The notes: a model not told the origin generated them from the sequence alone. A stretch of DNA of 64,000 nt from Bacillus ectoiniformans (GCF_016908875.1 NZ_JAFBES010000002.1:319740-383739); one strand, 5' to 3'; numbered from the stretch's first letter, positions 1-9,530 are shown. Numbers and translations are program-made.

Positions 1-389
1 GCTTTCGAACATAGCGTTTGAATCGGGCGTTCCGTTTTTACTCCGCGGATCTCTTCTATTTCCGCCCTCGTGATCGGCTGCTTATAGGCTACGATCGCCA
101 GTGTTTCTAAAGAGGCTTGTGACAGGGTTTGAGAGCTGTTGTTTTCCACTAGCTTTTTAATGTAGTCCGCATGCTCTTTTTTAGTAGCGAGCTGATAGGT
201 TCCAGCCAGCTGAATTAATAAAATTCCCCGCTCCGCGTCTTGTTCATATCGTTCTTTCAATTCACTTAGCAATCCTTCTGCTTCAAACTCTTCAATATTC
301 AGCACGCTGGCGATTTGCTTTAATGTTAATCCTTCATCTCCGGCAGCAAACAGCAAACTTTCTGTAATGCTCATATATTGAACGCTCAT
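1..389 (-). CDS. scpB: Segregation and condensation protein B, partial (C-terminus outside window)
   Basis: ScpB is the winged-helix kleisin partner of ScpA and binds the Smc condensin that compacts and segregates chromosomes. The first 129 or so residues are visible, beginning [20 protein letters not shown], with the family motif [20 protein letters not shown] further on. The ATG overlaps the scpA stop codon as ATGA, so the two are translationally coupled. The gene runs off the left edge. Identity is supported by both sequence and position. Confidence 0.93.
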   Translation of the reverse strand, partial: MSVQYMSITESLLFAAGDEGLTLKQIASVLNIEEFEAEGLLSELKERYEQDAERGILLIQLAGTYQLATKKEHADYIKKLVENNSSQTLSQASLETLAIVAYKQPITRAEIEEIRGVKTERPIQTLCSK

Positions 390-1132
390 TCCGCGGCACC
401 TCTCTTCGCTGCAACAAATAAATCTGAAAAATTCTCTTGCTGTTCTACTGCAATCTTATCTCGCTTCATTAATTCCAATACCGCTAAGAAACTGACAACG
501 ATATGCTCGCGGTCATCGTATGGGAATAAATCAAAAAACCTCGTAGGCTTTGAATTCTGTACAAGCATATGCAGAATTTCGCCCATTCGCGTCTCTATCG
601 GAATCTCTTGTCTTGTCACTCTAGCTGAAATAGGGCGCTGAATTTTCTTTCTTCTCAGAAGCTTTTGGAAAGCTCCGAGCATATCATATACTGTCACACT
701 TAATTCCGACGGGCTCTTCGTATCCAGTTCCATAGATGTCATATCACTTGGCGCTTTCGTATAAAGCTTCCCGCGGTCTTCTTCTTTCTTCTTCAGCTCT
801 TCGGCCGCTTCTTTATACTTTTTATACTCCACAAGCCGTTCAACCAGTTCATCCCGGGGATCTTCTTCTTCTAACCAGTCGTCATCCTCTGGCTCCTCTT
901 CATGATTCGGCAGGAGCGTTTTGCTTTTAATCGCGAGCAGCGTCGCGGCCATTACTAAATATTCGCTGGCCACATCCAGTTCCAATTCTTTCATTGTATG
1001 AATAAACAATAAGTATTGCTCTGTGATGTCCGCCATTGGAATATCATATATATCAATTTCAAGCCTTTGAATCAAATGCAAAAGCAAATCCAATGGCCCT
1101 TCAAACGCATCAACTTTCACTTTATATTCCAT
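386..1132 (-). CDS. scpA: Segregation and condensation protein A
   Basis: ScpA is the kleisin subunit of the Smc-ScpAB condensin and bridges the Smc heads. The 248-residue product has the usual family length. It starts [20 protein letters not shown], the hallmark N-terminal Smc-neck-binding helix, and has a charged central linker (about residues 85-125) and a C-terminal winged helix. It is transcribed first, with scpB following by a 4-bp overlap. The divergent neighbour is ypuF, as in B. subtilis. Confidence 0.95.
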   Translation of the reverse strand: MEYKVKVDAFEGPLDLLLHLIQRLEIDIYDIPMADITEQYLLFIHTMKELELDVASEYLVMAATLLAIKSKTLLPNHEEEPEDDDWLEEEDPRDELVERLVEYKKYKEAAEELKKKEEDRGKLYTKAPSDMTSMELDTKSPSELSVTVYDMLGAFQKLLRRKKIQRPISARVTRQEIPIETRMGEILHMLVQNSKPTRFFDLFPYDDREHIVVSFLAVLELMKRDKIAVEQQENFSDLFVAAKRGAAE

Positions 1133-1284
1133 AGGTCATCACCAATTCTTTTTTCGTTCTAAAAAAGCTCAATGTTTAGTATAGTAGATTCCGCTCGTCT
1201 ATCCAACTATAATTTCGAATTTGAATCTGCTTATTCGGGCATGTTATGATAAATATAAGGCAATTTAACCTTAGGAGGACGTAC

Positions 1285-1821
1285 ATGTATTCTTATCCAC
1301 TGGCTTATTTGACTTTTTTGGTCCACTTTCATCAAGATCAAGATTATTTTGAATGTCACGAAGTGCTGGAGGAATATTGGAAGGAAAAAACGGATCAAAC
1401 AAGGGATTCTGTTTGGGTTGGTTTAATCCAAACCGCCGTTTCTTTATACCATTACCGCCGCGGCAATGTCATCGGCGCCGTAAAGATGGGCAAGAAAGCA
1501 CTAAGCATCTTGAAAGAGCGGGAAGCTGAACTTGAAGCCCTCGGAATTGATAAAGATCTTTTTATCAGCCGTCTTTCCAAATCCGTCTTATCTGCTGATA
1601 GCGACGAAGTCTTTGACGCTTTCTCTATTCCGTTTAGCGATCAGCAAGTAGTTGAACAATACACTCACTTTTTACACAACTGCCTGCCTGGGCTGGTTAC
1701 TCATAAGCAAGAATTTCTTTTAAATAAACATGTGCTGAGAGACCGCAGTGACGTGATTACTGCAAGAGAAGCCGCACTGCAATTAAGAATTGAAAAAAGG
1801 GACGCCTTGCAAAACCGCTAG
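1285..1821 (+). CDS. ypuF: DUF309 family protein (YpuF-like)
   Basis: This 178-residue cytosolic protein has the DUF309 signature near its N-terminus: FHQDQDYFECHEVLEEYWKE, followed by an aromatic YHYRRGN segment. The biochemical role is unknown. The ATG at 1285 is chosen because AGGAGG at 1273-1278 lies 6 nt upstream; an in-frame extension to 1246 has no such site. It is divergent from scpA, as is usual in Bacillus. A short complementary pair (CCTTGC/GCAAGG, 1804-1831) around its end could help termination. Confidence 0.85.
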   Translation: MYSYPLAYLTFLVHFHQDQDYFECHEVLEEYWKEKTDQTRDSVWVGLIQTAVSLYHYRRGNVIGAVKMGKKALSILKEREAELEALGIDKDLFISRLSKSVLSADSDEVFDAFSIPFSDQQVVEQYTHFLHNCLPGLVTHKQEFLLNKHVLRDRSDVITAREAALQLRIEKRDALQNR

Positions 1822-1855
1822 CATCGGCAAGGGCTTCCTTCTTATAAAATTGGAA

Positions 1856-2258
<403 letters not shown>

Positions 2259-2338
2259 TTTTTCAATAATAGTAAATACCGATTGTATATTTTCCATTTC
2301 TTATGTTACTAAAATTGTGAAAATTAATCAACTTTCAC

Positions 2339-2428
2339 TTATTTCACAATTATGAACCAGTAGAAAAGTCCCCATGCCACGGCTAAAACAAGCATTATTA
2401 AAAACAATGATAGATTATTTCTATTCAT
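2339..2428 (-). CDS. 29-residue single-span membrane miniprotein
   Basis: A short open frame follows lysA by 28 bp on the same strand. It begins ATG after GAGGTG with suitable spacing. The product starts MNRNNLSLFLIMLVLAVAWG and continues with an aromatic and hydrophobic stretch ending IIVK, so nearly all of it is one predicted membrane helix. Probable co-transcription with lysA is inferred from strand and spacing. I do not recognise a named family, so function is unknown. Confidence 0.6.
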   Translation of the reverse strand: MNRNNLSLFLIMLVLAVAWGLFYWFIIVK

Positions 2429-2455
2429 CCAAACACCTCAAATGTCTTGGCTCTG

Positions 2456-3775
2456 TTACGAATTCTTAATAATAGATAAGGGCAAATCAAGCTTTACTAG
2501 ATCTTCATAGCTTTCTCGTTTAATGACAAGTTCAGCCTCTCCGTTCTCAACAAATACAACCGGAGGACGCGGAATGCGATTATAATTATTCGCCATGGCA
2601 TAGCCATAGGCACCTGTGCAGAAAACAGCTAAGACATCATCATGAGAAGACTTCGGAAGCGGAAGATCCCAAATCAGCATATCGCCTGATTCGCAGCATT
2701 TTCCGGCAATCGACACTGTCTCTTCAATTGGATCATTTACCCGATTCGCGAGTACTGCCTCATATTTCGCTTCATATAAAGCGGGACGGATATTATCACT
2801 CATTCCCCCGTCAATCGCAATATATTTCCTTACATTCGGCACATTCTTGACTGAACCGATTTTGTACAAAGTCACCCCTGCATCCCCGACAAGAGAACGT
2901 CCCGGCTCAATCCAAATTTGAGGCATTTTCATTGAACATTCTTTCGTTTTCATTTGCACCACTTGAATGATTTCGTCTACATATTGAGATGGTTCTAGAG
3001 GGTCATCTTCTTCTGTATAACGAATGCCAAAACCGCCGCCTAGATTCAATACTTCTGATTCAAAGCTCAATCTGTCTTTCCAGTCAGCAAGCTTTCCGAT
3101 AATTTTTTCTGCAGCTAATTTAAAGCCGGTCGTTTCGAAAATTTGCGAGCCAATATGACAATGTAATCCTAGTAAATGTAAATTCGGCTTAGCCATTGCG
3201 ATTTTAAGGGCTTCTTCTGCCTGGCCGTTATTTAAGTCGAACCCAAATTTAGAATCTTCCTGGCCCGTTAGAATATAATCATGCGTATGGGCCTCAATCC
3301 CCGGCGTTACGCGAAGTAGTATTTTCATGGTTTGCTGTTTTTCTTGACAAATAGATTCAAGCATATCCAATTCATAGAAATTATCCACGACTACACAGCC
3401 AATTTTGCTGTTTACTGCCATTTCTAATTCTTCTCTGCTTTTGTTATTGCCATGAAAATGTATGCGGTCTACAGGAAATCCTGCTCTTTCCGCCGTATAA
3501 AGCTCTCCGCCAGATACCACATCTAAAGACAAGCCTTCCTGATCGGCCAATTGCATCATGCCGACAGCAGAAAAAGCTTTGCTCGCATAAGCCACTTGGG
3601 CTGTCACGCCAAGATCTTCAAACGTTTTCTTAAATCCTCTTGCTCTCTGCCGTATTAAAGCCACATCATAAACATAAAGAGGGGTGCCATATTGCTTCGT
3701 CAATTCAATGACATCCACCCCTCCAATTTCTAAATGTCCTTGCTCATTCACACCAGCCGTTCCATATGTATGCAT
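2456..3775 (-). CDS. lysA: Diaminopimelate decarboxylase
   Basis: LysA is a PLP enzyme that decarboxylates meso-diaminopimelate to L-lysine, the last step of the DAP pathway. The 439-residue product is of normal length. The PLP lysine is Lys66 in YASKAF, with the HCHIGSQ motif at 205-211, the EPGRS motif at 291-295 and the catalytic cysteine region CCESGD near 358. It lies downstream of spoVAF, as in B. subtilis. AGAGGCG lies 5-6 nt upstream of the ATG. A hairpin between spoVAF and lysA suggests lysA can be transcribed separately. Confidence 0.96.
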   Translation of the reverse strand: MHTYGTAGVNEQGHLEIGGVDVIELTKQYGTPLYVYDVALIRQRARGFKKTFEDLGVTAQVAYASKAFSAVGMMQLADQEGLSLDVVSGGELYTAERAGFPVDRIHFHGNNKSREELEMAVNSKIGCVVVDNFYELDMLESICQEKQQTMKILLRVTPGIEAHTHDYILTGQEDSKFGFDLNNGQAEEALKIAMAKPNLHLLGLHCHIGSQIFETTGFKLAAEKIIGKLADWKDRLSFESEVLNLGGGFGIRYTEEDDPLEPSQYVDEIIQVVQMKTKECSMKMPQIWIEPGRSLVGDAGVTLYKIGSVKNVPNVRKYIAIDGGMSDNIRPALYEAKYEAVLANRVNDPIEETVSIAGKCCESGDMLIWDLPLPKSSHDDVLAVFCTGAYGYAMANNYNRIPRPPVVFVENGEAELVIKRESYEDLVKLDLPLSIIKNS

Positions 3776-3839
3776 CCAATCGCCTCTATTCTTAAAATAT
3801 CGCCCAGGACCAATAAATAATCATTTAATCGGAAAAATA

Positions 3840-3864
3840 GACAGCAGTGTGTTCACATACTGTC
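3840..3864 (-). terminator. Probable terminator after spoVAF
   Basis: An imperfect hairpin (GACAG and TGTG arms with a small mismatch) is followed on the minus strand by TATTTTTCC. It lies between spoVAF and lysA. Confidence 0.55.
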
Positions 3865-3926
3865 TCTAGGCTGACAACATTAGATTAAAAGTAATATAAC
3901 ATACATTTTCACACGTCTCAATATGG

Positions 3927-5399
3927 TTATTCGTTTATAGGCTGTCTAATACGATCCCCCGGCTTCACAATACTTGGCCTGAATTTAGAAGCAGGAATGG
4001 ATTTTCTCACAAATATTTGCCAAAAAGCTTTTGGGTCAAATGGCAAGAGCGGCCATAAATAAGGCGTATTTAAAGCTCTCATGCCTGCTAAATAGATAAT
4101 TATGACAGTAGCAGCCACCACAAGTCCAGGGACTTTAAATAAAGCAACCGCAACTAATAAGACCATCCGCGATAATTTATTGGCAATGCTCAGTTCATAG
4201 CTCGGCGTAGCGAATGTTCCTATTGATGCAATCGCCACATATAAAATGACTTCTGCGACGAATAAACCTACATCGATGGCAATTTGTCCAATCAATACAG
4301 CAGCGATCAACCCCATGGCTGTCGACAGCGGGGTCGGCGTATGAATGGCCGCAATCCTCAAGAATTCAATGCCAATATCAGCTATAAATAATTGAGCGAC
4401 AATCGGAATATTTGTTTTCTCGTTAGGTCCGATAAATTTCAGGCTTTCCGGCAGCATGGTCGGCTCGAGTGCAAACAGCAGCCATAGCGGCAACAGAAAG
4501 ATGGAGGCAATTAACCCTGCAAAACGCAGCCAGCGGATAAATGTGCCTACTGCCGGCGACTGTCTGTATTCTTCCGCATGCTGCATATGGTGGAAGTAAG
4601 TAGCTGGCAAGATAATGACACTCGGCGAAGTATCAACAAATAAGAGCACATGGCCTTCTAAGAGATGAACAGACCCAATATCTGCCCTTTCTGTGTAGCG
4701 GACGACTGGAAACGGATTATACCCTTGTTTGACTAAAAATTCTTCAATGGTTTTATCCCCCATAGGAATTCCATCGATACAAATATTTTGCAACTCTTTT
4801 CTGACAATGTCGATTAGGTCCGGGTCAGCAAGCCCTTCGATATAGGCAATGGCTACATCCGTTTTGGACCTCTCTCCTACTTTGTTCATTTCAAACCGCA
4901 GGCGGCCGTCACGAATCCTTCTTCTTGTGAGTGCGGTATTGACGATAATATTTTCAACGTAGCCGTCTCGTGATCCCCGAACCACCTTTTCCGTATCTGG
5001 TTCTTCAGGATTGCGCCCAGGATAGCTCCTCACATCGATAATAAATGCTTTCTCTTCTCCTTCAACGACTACAGCGATCAATCCGGAAAGGACTTGATCA
5101 ATTAATACATCTACTTCCTTGCTTTCTTCTACCGACTGGTTGACTAGACGGTTTTTGACGACTTCACCTAAATGTACTCTTCTTTTTTCATGATCATTAA
5201 TTTGAGTTAACTCAATGAGAATTTCAATGATGTAGGATGTATCACAAAGCCCGTTTACATAATATACATGCACCTTTTTATCAAGAATGTTAAATTGACG
5301 AACCCCAACATCAAAGCTTTTCTTAAGGCCCGCTTTCTCTTCCAAAATTTGATCCAGCTTTATAGGATCTTTCGGAATCAGCTGATGTGTCTCGTTCAT
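3927..5399 (-). CDS. spoVAF: Stage V sporulation protein AF
   Basis: SpoVAF is a forespore inner-membrane protein of the GerA A-subunit family that works with other SpoVA proteins and germinant receptors in spore germination. The 490-residue product has a long soluble N-terminal region (about 1-290) followed by several hydrophobic spans, the family architecture. GGAGG precedes the ATG. It follows spoVAB directly after 33 bp; in B. subtilis spoVAC, AD, AEB and AEA separate these two genes. It ends the operon before the hairpin at 3840-3864. Confidence 0.92.
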   Translation of the reverse strand: MNETHQLIPKDPIKLDQILEEKAGLKKSFDVGVRQFNILDKKVHVYYVNGLCDTSYIIEILIELTQINDHEKRRVHLGEVVKNRLVNQSVEESKEVDVLIDQVLSGLIAVVVEGEEKAFIIDVRSYPGRNPEEPDTEKVVRGSRDGYVENIIVNTALTRRRIRDGRLRFEMNKVGERSKTDVAIAYIEGLADPDLIDIVRKELQNICIDGIPMGDKTIEEFLVKQGYNPFPVVRYTERADIGSVHLLEGHVLLFVDTSPSVIILPATYFHHMQHAEEYRQSPAVGTFIRWLRFAGLIASIFLLPLWLLFALEPTMLPESLKFIGPNEKTNIPIVAQLFIADIGIEFLRIAAIHTPTPLSTAMGLIAAVLIGQIAIDVGLFVAEVILYVAIASIGTFATPSYELSIANKLSRMVLLVAVALFKVPGLVVAATVIIIYLAGMRALNTPYLWPLLPFDPKAFWQIFVRKSIPASKFRPSIVKPGDRIRQPINE

Positions 5400-5432
5400 G
5401 ATTCTTACCTCCCTGCTGTCTTTTCAATCCGC

Positions 5433-5858
5433 TTATTTATAAACAAAGTAAAGCCAATGGAACAACGACCCCGCTACTTTCCCAAGGGCAATGGCCATCA
5501 TTAATGCGATAATTCTCCCGTGTACTCCGATTCTCTTAGCTAAAATCGGAAACACATTAAGAACTTCCGTCAATGCCGCAGCCAGCATTCCAATAAACAT
5601 TCCGCTCGCAAACCCTGCAGGTATGAGAATGGACGAATGAGCAGAAAAAGTAACTGTGAATAAACTAAAAAACGTACCCGTTAATACGCCGGTAATGACT
5701 GCCCACTCGTACCAGCGAATCATATGATTGGTTTTCGTCAGCTGCATCAGCCTTGGAAGTAAACCAAGCACCGTAATAAACGCTACAAACCCTGCCCCGA
5801 CAGCCAATCCACCAGCGAGCCCAGATACAGCGAGCCATACATTATGGACGATAGCCAT
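5433..5858 (-). CDS. spoVAB: Stage V sporulation protein AB
   Basis: SpoVAB is a small integral membrane protein of the SpoVA complex, which moves dipicolinic acid into the forespore. The product has about 141 residues with four hydrophobic segments and the conserved opening AGLAVGAGFVAFITVLG-like region. The start at 5858 (MAIVHNVW) fits the B. subtilis N-terminus best; ATGs at 5897 and 5885 would add up to 13 residues and none has a strong ribosome binding site. The gene overlaps the end of spoVAA, consistent with coupling. Confidence 0.85.
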   Translation of the reverse strand: MAIVHNVWLAVSGLAGGLAVGAGFVAFITVLGLLPRLMQLTKTNHMIRWYEWAVITGVLTGTFFSLFTVTFSAHSSILIPAGFASGMFIGMLAAALTEVLNVFPILAKRIGVHGRIIALMMAIALGKVAGSLFHWLYFVYK

Positions 5859-6477
5859 TGCACTGCCTATTTGTCTTGTTTTCATTGATGATGGCATACT
5901 GGTCCAAATCCTGCTGATAATTAAACATCTCGACTTCTAGCGGGCTTGGTTCTTCATTAAATCTCTTTTTAAATAAGTGATTAAAAAATAAAACCATTCC
6001 AGCTCCAAGGCCGATCGAATACGGAATTTGAAAAATAAGCGGGTAGTCTGTTTTTTCTCCTGTGACGATTTCATATAGCTTGATATGCACTTCTCTCATG
6101 CTGACATCTTCATGAAAATTCATGATCGTTAAGGCCGCTCCCATAAACAATAAAAACCATACAAAAAGAAAGAGAATGATCGATCCCGGCTTTTTCGCAA
6201 CAGAAGCATAAACGATGGTTTGTGAAGGACCTACCATTTGAAGATCAGAGTGCGGCCACTTCTGCATCAGCTTATCGATCACAGTCATGGCATCAATAAT
6301 CACAAGCTGTCCGTCGGATGGCTTAATCGTATATATTTCCGTGTACATAAGCTCAGGCAGAATATCTTCCGGGGCAATGATTTGGGCGATCTCTTTCAGC
6401 CTCACCTGATCATTTGCGCCCAGCTGCACCCGGTGGCTGAGCCTGATATAAATGGAAGCACCCATTGCTTTTCCCAC
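5842..6477 (-). CDS. spoVAA: Stage V sporulation protein AA
   Basis: SpoVAA is the first gene of the spoVA operon, made in the forespore and needed for dipicolinic acid uptake. The 211-residue product has a soluble N-terminal half (about 1-95; opening with SIYIRLSHRVQL) and two transmembrane segments in the C-terminal half. A strong sigma-G-like promoter lies just upstream and GGGTGGG precedes the ATG. The operon here continues only with spoVAB and spoVAF. Confidence 0.9.
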   Translation of the reverse strand: MGKAMGASIYIRLSHRVQLGANDQVRLKEIAQIIAPEDILPELMYTEIYTIKPSDGQLVIIDAMTVIDKLMQKWPHSDLQMVGPSQTIVYASVAKKPGSIILFLFVWFLLFMGAALTIMNFHEDVSMREVHIKLYEIVTGEKTDYPLIFQIPYSIGLGAGMVLFFNHLFKKRFNEEPSPLEVEMFNYQQDLDQYAIINENKTNRQCNGYRP

Positions 6478-6503
6478 CCTATTTGATAATGGTTGTTATC
6501 AAG

Positions 6504-6532
6504 TAGTATGAGCAAAAGGATTTATTTCATTC
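6504..6532 (-). promoter_or_regulatory. Sigma-G-type promoter of spoVAA
   Basis: On the minus strand GAATG, a 17-nt spacer and CATACTA agree with the forespore sigma-G consensus. A 20-bp inverted repeat with TTGATAA/TTATCAA arms (6483-6502) lies between this promoter and the gene. Confidence 0.75.
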
Positions 6533-6547
6533 TTAAGCTAGAACAAT

Positions 6548-6571
6548 AAAAAAAACCCGTCACCTGACGAG
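6548..6571 (-). terminator. Terminator of the spoIIA operon
   Basis: A CTCGTCA/TGACGGG stem is followed on the minus strand by an 8-T run, directly after sigF. Confidence 0.85.
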
Positions 6572-6601
6572 TTTCTAGGGTAAGCTGATATGAACTAAGG
6601 A

Positions 6602-7360
6602 TTAGCTTTGCTTCATCTGTTCTTTCATTTGCAATAATATCTTTTTCTCGAGCCTCGAGACCTGGACTTGAGAGATGCCGAGCCTCTTTGCTACTTCAGA
6701 CTGGGTTTGATCTTTGTAGTACCTTAAATAAACAATCAGCCGCTCTCGTTCATCAAGCACCCGAATCGCTTCTTTCAGGGCAAACTGGTCAAACCAGGCT
6801 TGACTGTTTTTATCCGCCATTTGATCAAGCAAAGTGATCGGGTCTCCGTCATTTTCATAAACGGTTTCATGAATGGAGGAAGGCGATCTCGATGCCTCCT
6901 GAGCCATGACGACTTCCTCGGGGGAGATCTCTAAGTGTTCGGCAATTTCTTGAATCGTTGGCGTCCGTCCGTACGTTTTTAATAATTCTTCTCTTGCCCG
7001 ACGAATTTTATTGCCTGTTTCTTTCAATGACCGGCTGACTTTCACTGTGCCATCATCTCTAATAAACCGCTGGATTTCTCCAATAATCATTGGTACGGCA
7101 TACGTGGAAAATTTCACGTCATAGCTTAAATCAAATTTATCTACTGATTTCAGCAATCCGATACAGCCAATTTGGAATAGATCATCTGGGTCATAGCCGC
7201 GATTAAGAAACCGCTGAACCACAGACCAGACAAGCCGCATGTTCCGCTCTACAATCGTTTCCCTGGCTTCTTGGCTGCCTTCCTGACTTTCTTTTATTAG
7301 TTTTTTCAGCTGGCTATCTGTCAATATGGTTGACTTTTCTTTTTTCACTTCTACATCCAT
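6602..7360 (-). CDS. sigF: RNA polymerase sigma-F factor
   Basis: SigF directs the first forespore-specific transcription and is held inactive by SpoIIAB. The 252-residue product has the sigma-70 order: region 2 with GYDPDDLFQIGCIGLLK and the STYAVPMIIGEIQRF stretch, region 3, and region 4 with an HTH ending SEVAKRLGISQVQVSRLEKK. Length matches the B. subtilis factor (255). It is the last gene of the spoIIAA-spoIIAB-sigF operon, 11 bp after spoIIAB. Confidence 0.97.
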   Translation of the reverse strand: MDVEVKKEKSTILTDSQLKKLIKESQEGSQEARETIVERNMRLVWSVVQRFLNRGYDPDDLFQIGCIGLLKSVDKFDLSYDVKFSTYAVPMIIGEIQRFIRDDGTVKVSRSLKETGNKIRRAREELLKTYGRTPTIQEIAEHLEISPEEVVMAQEASRSPSSIHETVYENDGDPITLLDQMADKNSQAWFDQFALKEAIRVLDERERLIVYLRYYKDQTQSEVAKRLGISQVQVSRLEKKILLQMKEQMKQS

Positions 7361-7371
7361 GGCACGGCCCC

Positions 7372-7812
7372 TTAATTGCAGAGTGCTTTTTTATTGGCAA
7401 GCTGCTTTTTTAATCGAATCGTGGTGCCCGTCCCATGCTGTGATGTGATATCAATCTCGTCCATAAAGTTTTCCATAATCGTAAAACCCATCCCTGATCG
7501 TTCCAGTTCAGGCTTTGTTGTAAACAATGGCTGCCTCGCTTCTTGCACATCCGAAATGCCAATTCCTTCATCACGGATGACGATATCCACTAGCCCGTCA
7601 TCTAGTAATACTGAAATATACACCATTCCAGAAGGTCTTCCCTCATACCCGTGAATAATCGCATTGGTCACCGCTTCTGAAACAACCGTTTTAATCTCTG
7701 TTAATTCATCCATCGTCGGGTCGAGCTGGGCGATAAATGAAGCGACAGCCACCCTTGCAAAGGATTCATTTTGACTGAGGGCACTAAATTGTACATTCAT
7801 CTCATTTCTCAT
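7372..7812 (-). CDS. spoIIAB: Anti-sigma-F factor, serine kinase SpoIIAB
   Basis: SpoIIAB binds and inhibits SigF and phosphorylates SpoIIAA, both with ATP. The 146-residue product is an HATPase_c protein: N-box [11 protein letters not shown] (Glu46, Asn50), G1 box DEGIGI and G2 box [14 protein letters not shown]. Length equals that of B. subtilis. Its ATG overlaps the spoIIAA stop by 4 bp. Confidence 0.97.
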   Translation of the reverse strand: MRNEMNVQFSALSQNESFARVAVASFIAQLDPTMDELTEIKTVVSEAVTNAIIHGYEGRPSGMVYISVLLDDGLVDIVIRDEGIGISDVQEARQPLFTTKPELERSGMGFTIMENFMDEIDITSQHGTGTTIRLKKQLANKKALCN

Positions 7813-8165
7813 AATAGCGGCGCCCCCAATCTCTCTATTGCCTGTTCTTCAGAGTCTTCCATTCGGACGATCTTAAACAGCCCAGACATTTCAAACAAAC
7901 GATTAACAGCTGGCGAGATCGCACAAACAACCATTTCTCCGCCCTTTTGTTTAATATGCTTGTATCTGCCTAAAATAACGCCAAGTCCTGAGCTGTCCAT
8001 GAAAGTTAAATCCCCTAAATTTAACACGATATGAAGGATTCCTTCTTTTTCAATTGCTTCGCTCGCCTCTTTGCGGAGTGATTCTGCCGTGTGATGATCC
8101 AATTCTCCCGAAAGCCGGAGACACAGGATGGAATCCACCACTTCCATTTCCACTGTTAATCCCAT
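7809..8165 (-). CDS. spoIIAA: Anti-anti-sigma factor SpoIIAA
   Basis: SpoIIAA in its unphosphorylated form binds SpoIIAB and frees SigF. This STAS-domain protein contains [15 protein letters not shown]. With the ATG at 8165 the phosphorylated serine is Ser58, the same number as in B. subtilis. The ATG is preferred to an upstream TTG at 8171 because GGGGG lies 8 nt before the ATG but only 2 nt before the TTG. It is first in the operon. Confidence 0.96.
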   Translation of the reverse strand: MGLTVEMEVVDSILCLRLSGELDHHTAESLRKEASEAIEKEGILHIVLNLGDLTFMDSSGLGVILGRYKHIKQKGGEMVVCAISPAVNRLFEMSGLFKIVRMEDSEEQAIERLGAPLL

Positions 8166-8196
8166 ATTCAAAGCCCCCTTTTATATTGATAAGAAG

Positions 8197-8225
8197 CTAT
8201 TCGACCTCGTTTTTCTCAATCCTTC
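8197..8225 (-). promoter_or_regulatory. Sigma-H-type promoter of the spoIIA operon
   Basis: GAAGGATTG, an 11-nt spacer and GTCGAATAG on the minus strand closely match the sigma-H consensus (RNAGGAWWW, RNNGAATWW), at the place where B. subtilis has its spoIIA promoter. Confidence 0.65.
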
Positions 8226-8278
8226 CTTCCTGACAAAACTAGAAGGAATTCGCTAAAAGAAGTGCCTTTTCGGCAGGA

Positions 8279-9451
8279 TTAATTGGCCGTTTTCGTAAAT
8301 AAGTGAAACACTTTTTTATAGAAATCCCACCAGCTTGCACGATCGACCGTTTCTTTTGCCAAGAGAGGCGTTTTAGAGAGCACTTTCCCGTCTTTTTCAA
8401 TCACCAGATCACCAAGTCTGTCTCCTTTTTCGACAGGGGCCTCTATCGTTTCTTTTAATTTAATGCTCTGTTTAAATTGATCTCTCTTTTCCCCTTTTTT
8501 CGTTAGAATGGACACATTATCTCCTGTTTCTACGGCGACTTCACTCTGTTCACCTTTATCGACATGCACTTTTCCAGCCATTTTGCCTTTGTTTAACAAT
8601 AGGTGTGTCTCGTATTGATTGAATCCGTAATCTAAAAGCTCGGTCACTTGTGCATTTCTCTCTTTAGGGGTAGGAGCCCCGAATACGACTGCAATGACAC
8701 GCATATTCCCTTTCTTTGCTGTAGCTGTCAGACAATATTTCGCTTCGTTTGTAAATCCTGTTTTTAGCCCATCGACTCCTGGATAGAATTTCACTAAGCG
8801 ATTCGTGTTCACAAGCCAGAATTTCTTCTCCGTATTTTCACGCAAGTAGGCTTCATATGTGCCTGTAAATTGTGTAATCTCTTTATGCTTTAGCAGTTCC
8901 TTTGCCATTTGCGCCATATCATAAGCAGAACTATAGTGACCAGCTACCGGCAGTCCTGTGGCATTTTTGAAGTGAGTATTTTTTAATCCAAGCTCTTTCG
9001 CTTTGTCATTCATCATTTTCACAAATAGTTCTTCACTGCCTCCGATTCGTTCAGCCATGGCAACCGATGCATCATTAGCTGAGCCGACCGCGATTCCTTG
9101 AAGCATTTCTTTCACCGTCATTTCCTCACCAGGCTCCAAAAACACCTGGGATCCACCCATTGAAGCAGCATATTCACTGGCGCGAATTTTCTCATCCCAG
9201 CTAATTTTTTTCTGATCAATGGCTTCCATGATTAATAGCATGGTCATAATTTTTGTCATGGATGCAGGCGGGAGCTCCTTCTTGCTGTTTTTATCAAACA
9301 AGACCGCTCCGGTATCTCTTTCTATCAGTACGGCAGATTTCGTTTTTTCTGCCATCGGACTTGTTGGTGCTGGTTCATTGGCAAAAGCTTGCATAGAAAC
9401 AGTATTCCAGGCGAACAGGCAGCTAATAAATAACAAAGCTATACGGCTCAT
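8279..9451 (-). CDS. dacF: D-alanyl-D-alanine carboxypeptidase DacF
   Basis: DacF is a forespore penicillin-binding protein that trims stem peptides and so sets cortex cross-linking. The 390-residue product has a signal peptide (about 1-24, cleavage after AFA) and the S11 active-site motifs: Ser64-Met-Thr-Lys67, Ser124-Ala-Asn126 and Lys230-Thr-Gly232. A C-terminal domain and amphipathic tail (VDRASWWDFYKKVFHLF) suit membrane attachment. It lies directly upstream of spoIIAA. GGAGG precedes the ATG. A weak TGCC/GGCA hairpin with a T-rich tail follows the gene. Confidence 0.93.
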   Translation of the reverse strand: MSRIALLFISCLFAWNTVSMQAFANEPAPTSPMAEKTKSAVLIERDTGAVLFDKNSKKELPPASMTKIMTMLLIMEAIDQKKISWDEKIRASEYAASMGGSQVFLEPGEEMTVKEMLQGIAVGSANDASVAMAERIGGSEELFVKMMNDKAKELGLKNTHFKNATGLPVAGHYSSAYDMAQMAKELLKHKEITQFTGTYEAYLRENTEKKFWLVNTNRLVKFYPGVDGLKTGFTNEAKYCLTATAKKGNMRVIAVVFGAPTPKERNAQVTELLDYGFNQYETHLLLNKGKMAGKVHVDKGEQSEVAVETGDNVSILTKKGEKRDQFKQSIKLKETIEAPVEKGDRLGDLVIEKDGKVLSKTPLLAKETVDRASWWDFYKKVFHLFTKTAN

Positions 9452-9497
9452 GGTTAATTGACCTCCAATTACTCTTAATATTCATACGTTTACCACC

Positions 9498-9526
9498 CAT
9501 TTTTTCCAGTTGCGTTATTTTTATAC
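9498..9526 (-). promoter_or_regulatory. Possible sigma-F-type promoter of dacF
   Basis: GTATA, a 14-nt spacer and GGAAAAAATG on the minus strand resemble the sigma-F consensus, with a spacer slightly shorter than usual. B. subtilis dacF is a known forespore gene. Confidence 0.4.
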
Positions 9527-9530
9527 AACG

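Noticed and set aside
6483-6502. Fur box upstream of spoVAA
   Set aside because: The half-sites have a 4-nt gap rather than the 7-1-7 arrangement, and a sporulation gene is an unlikely Fur target.
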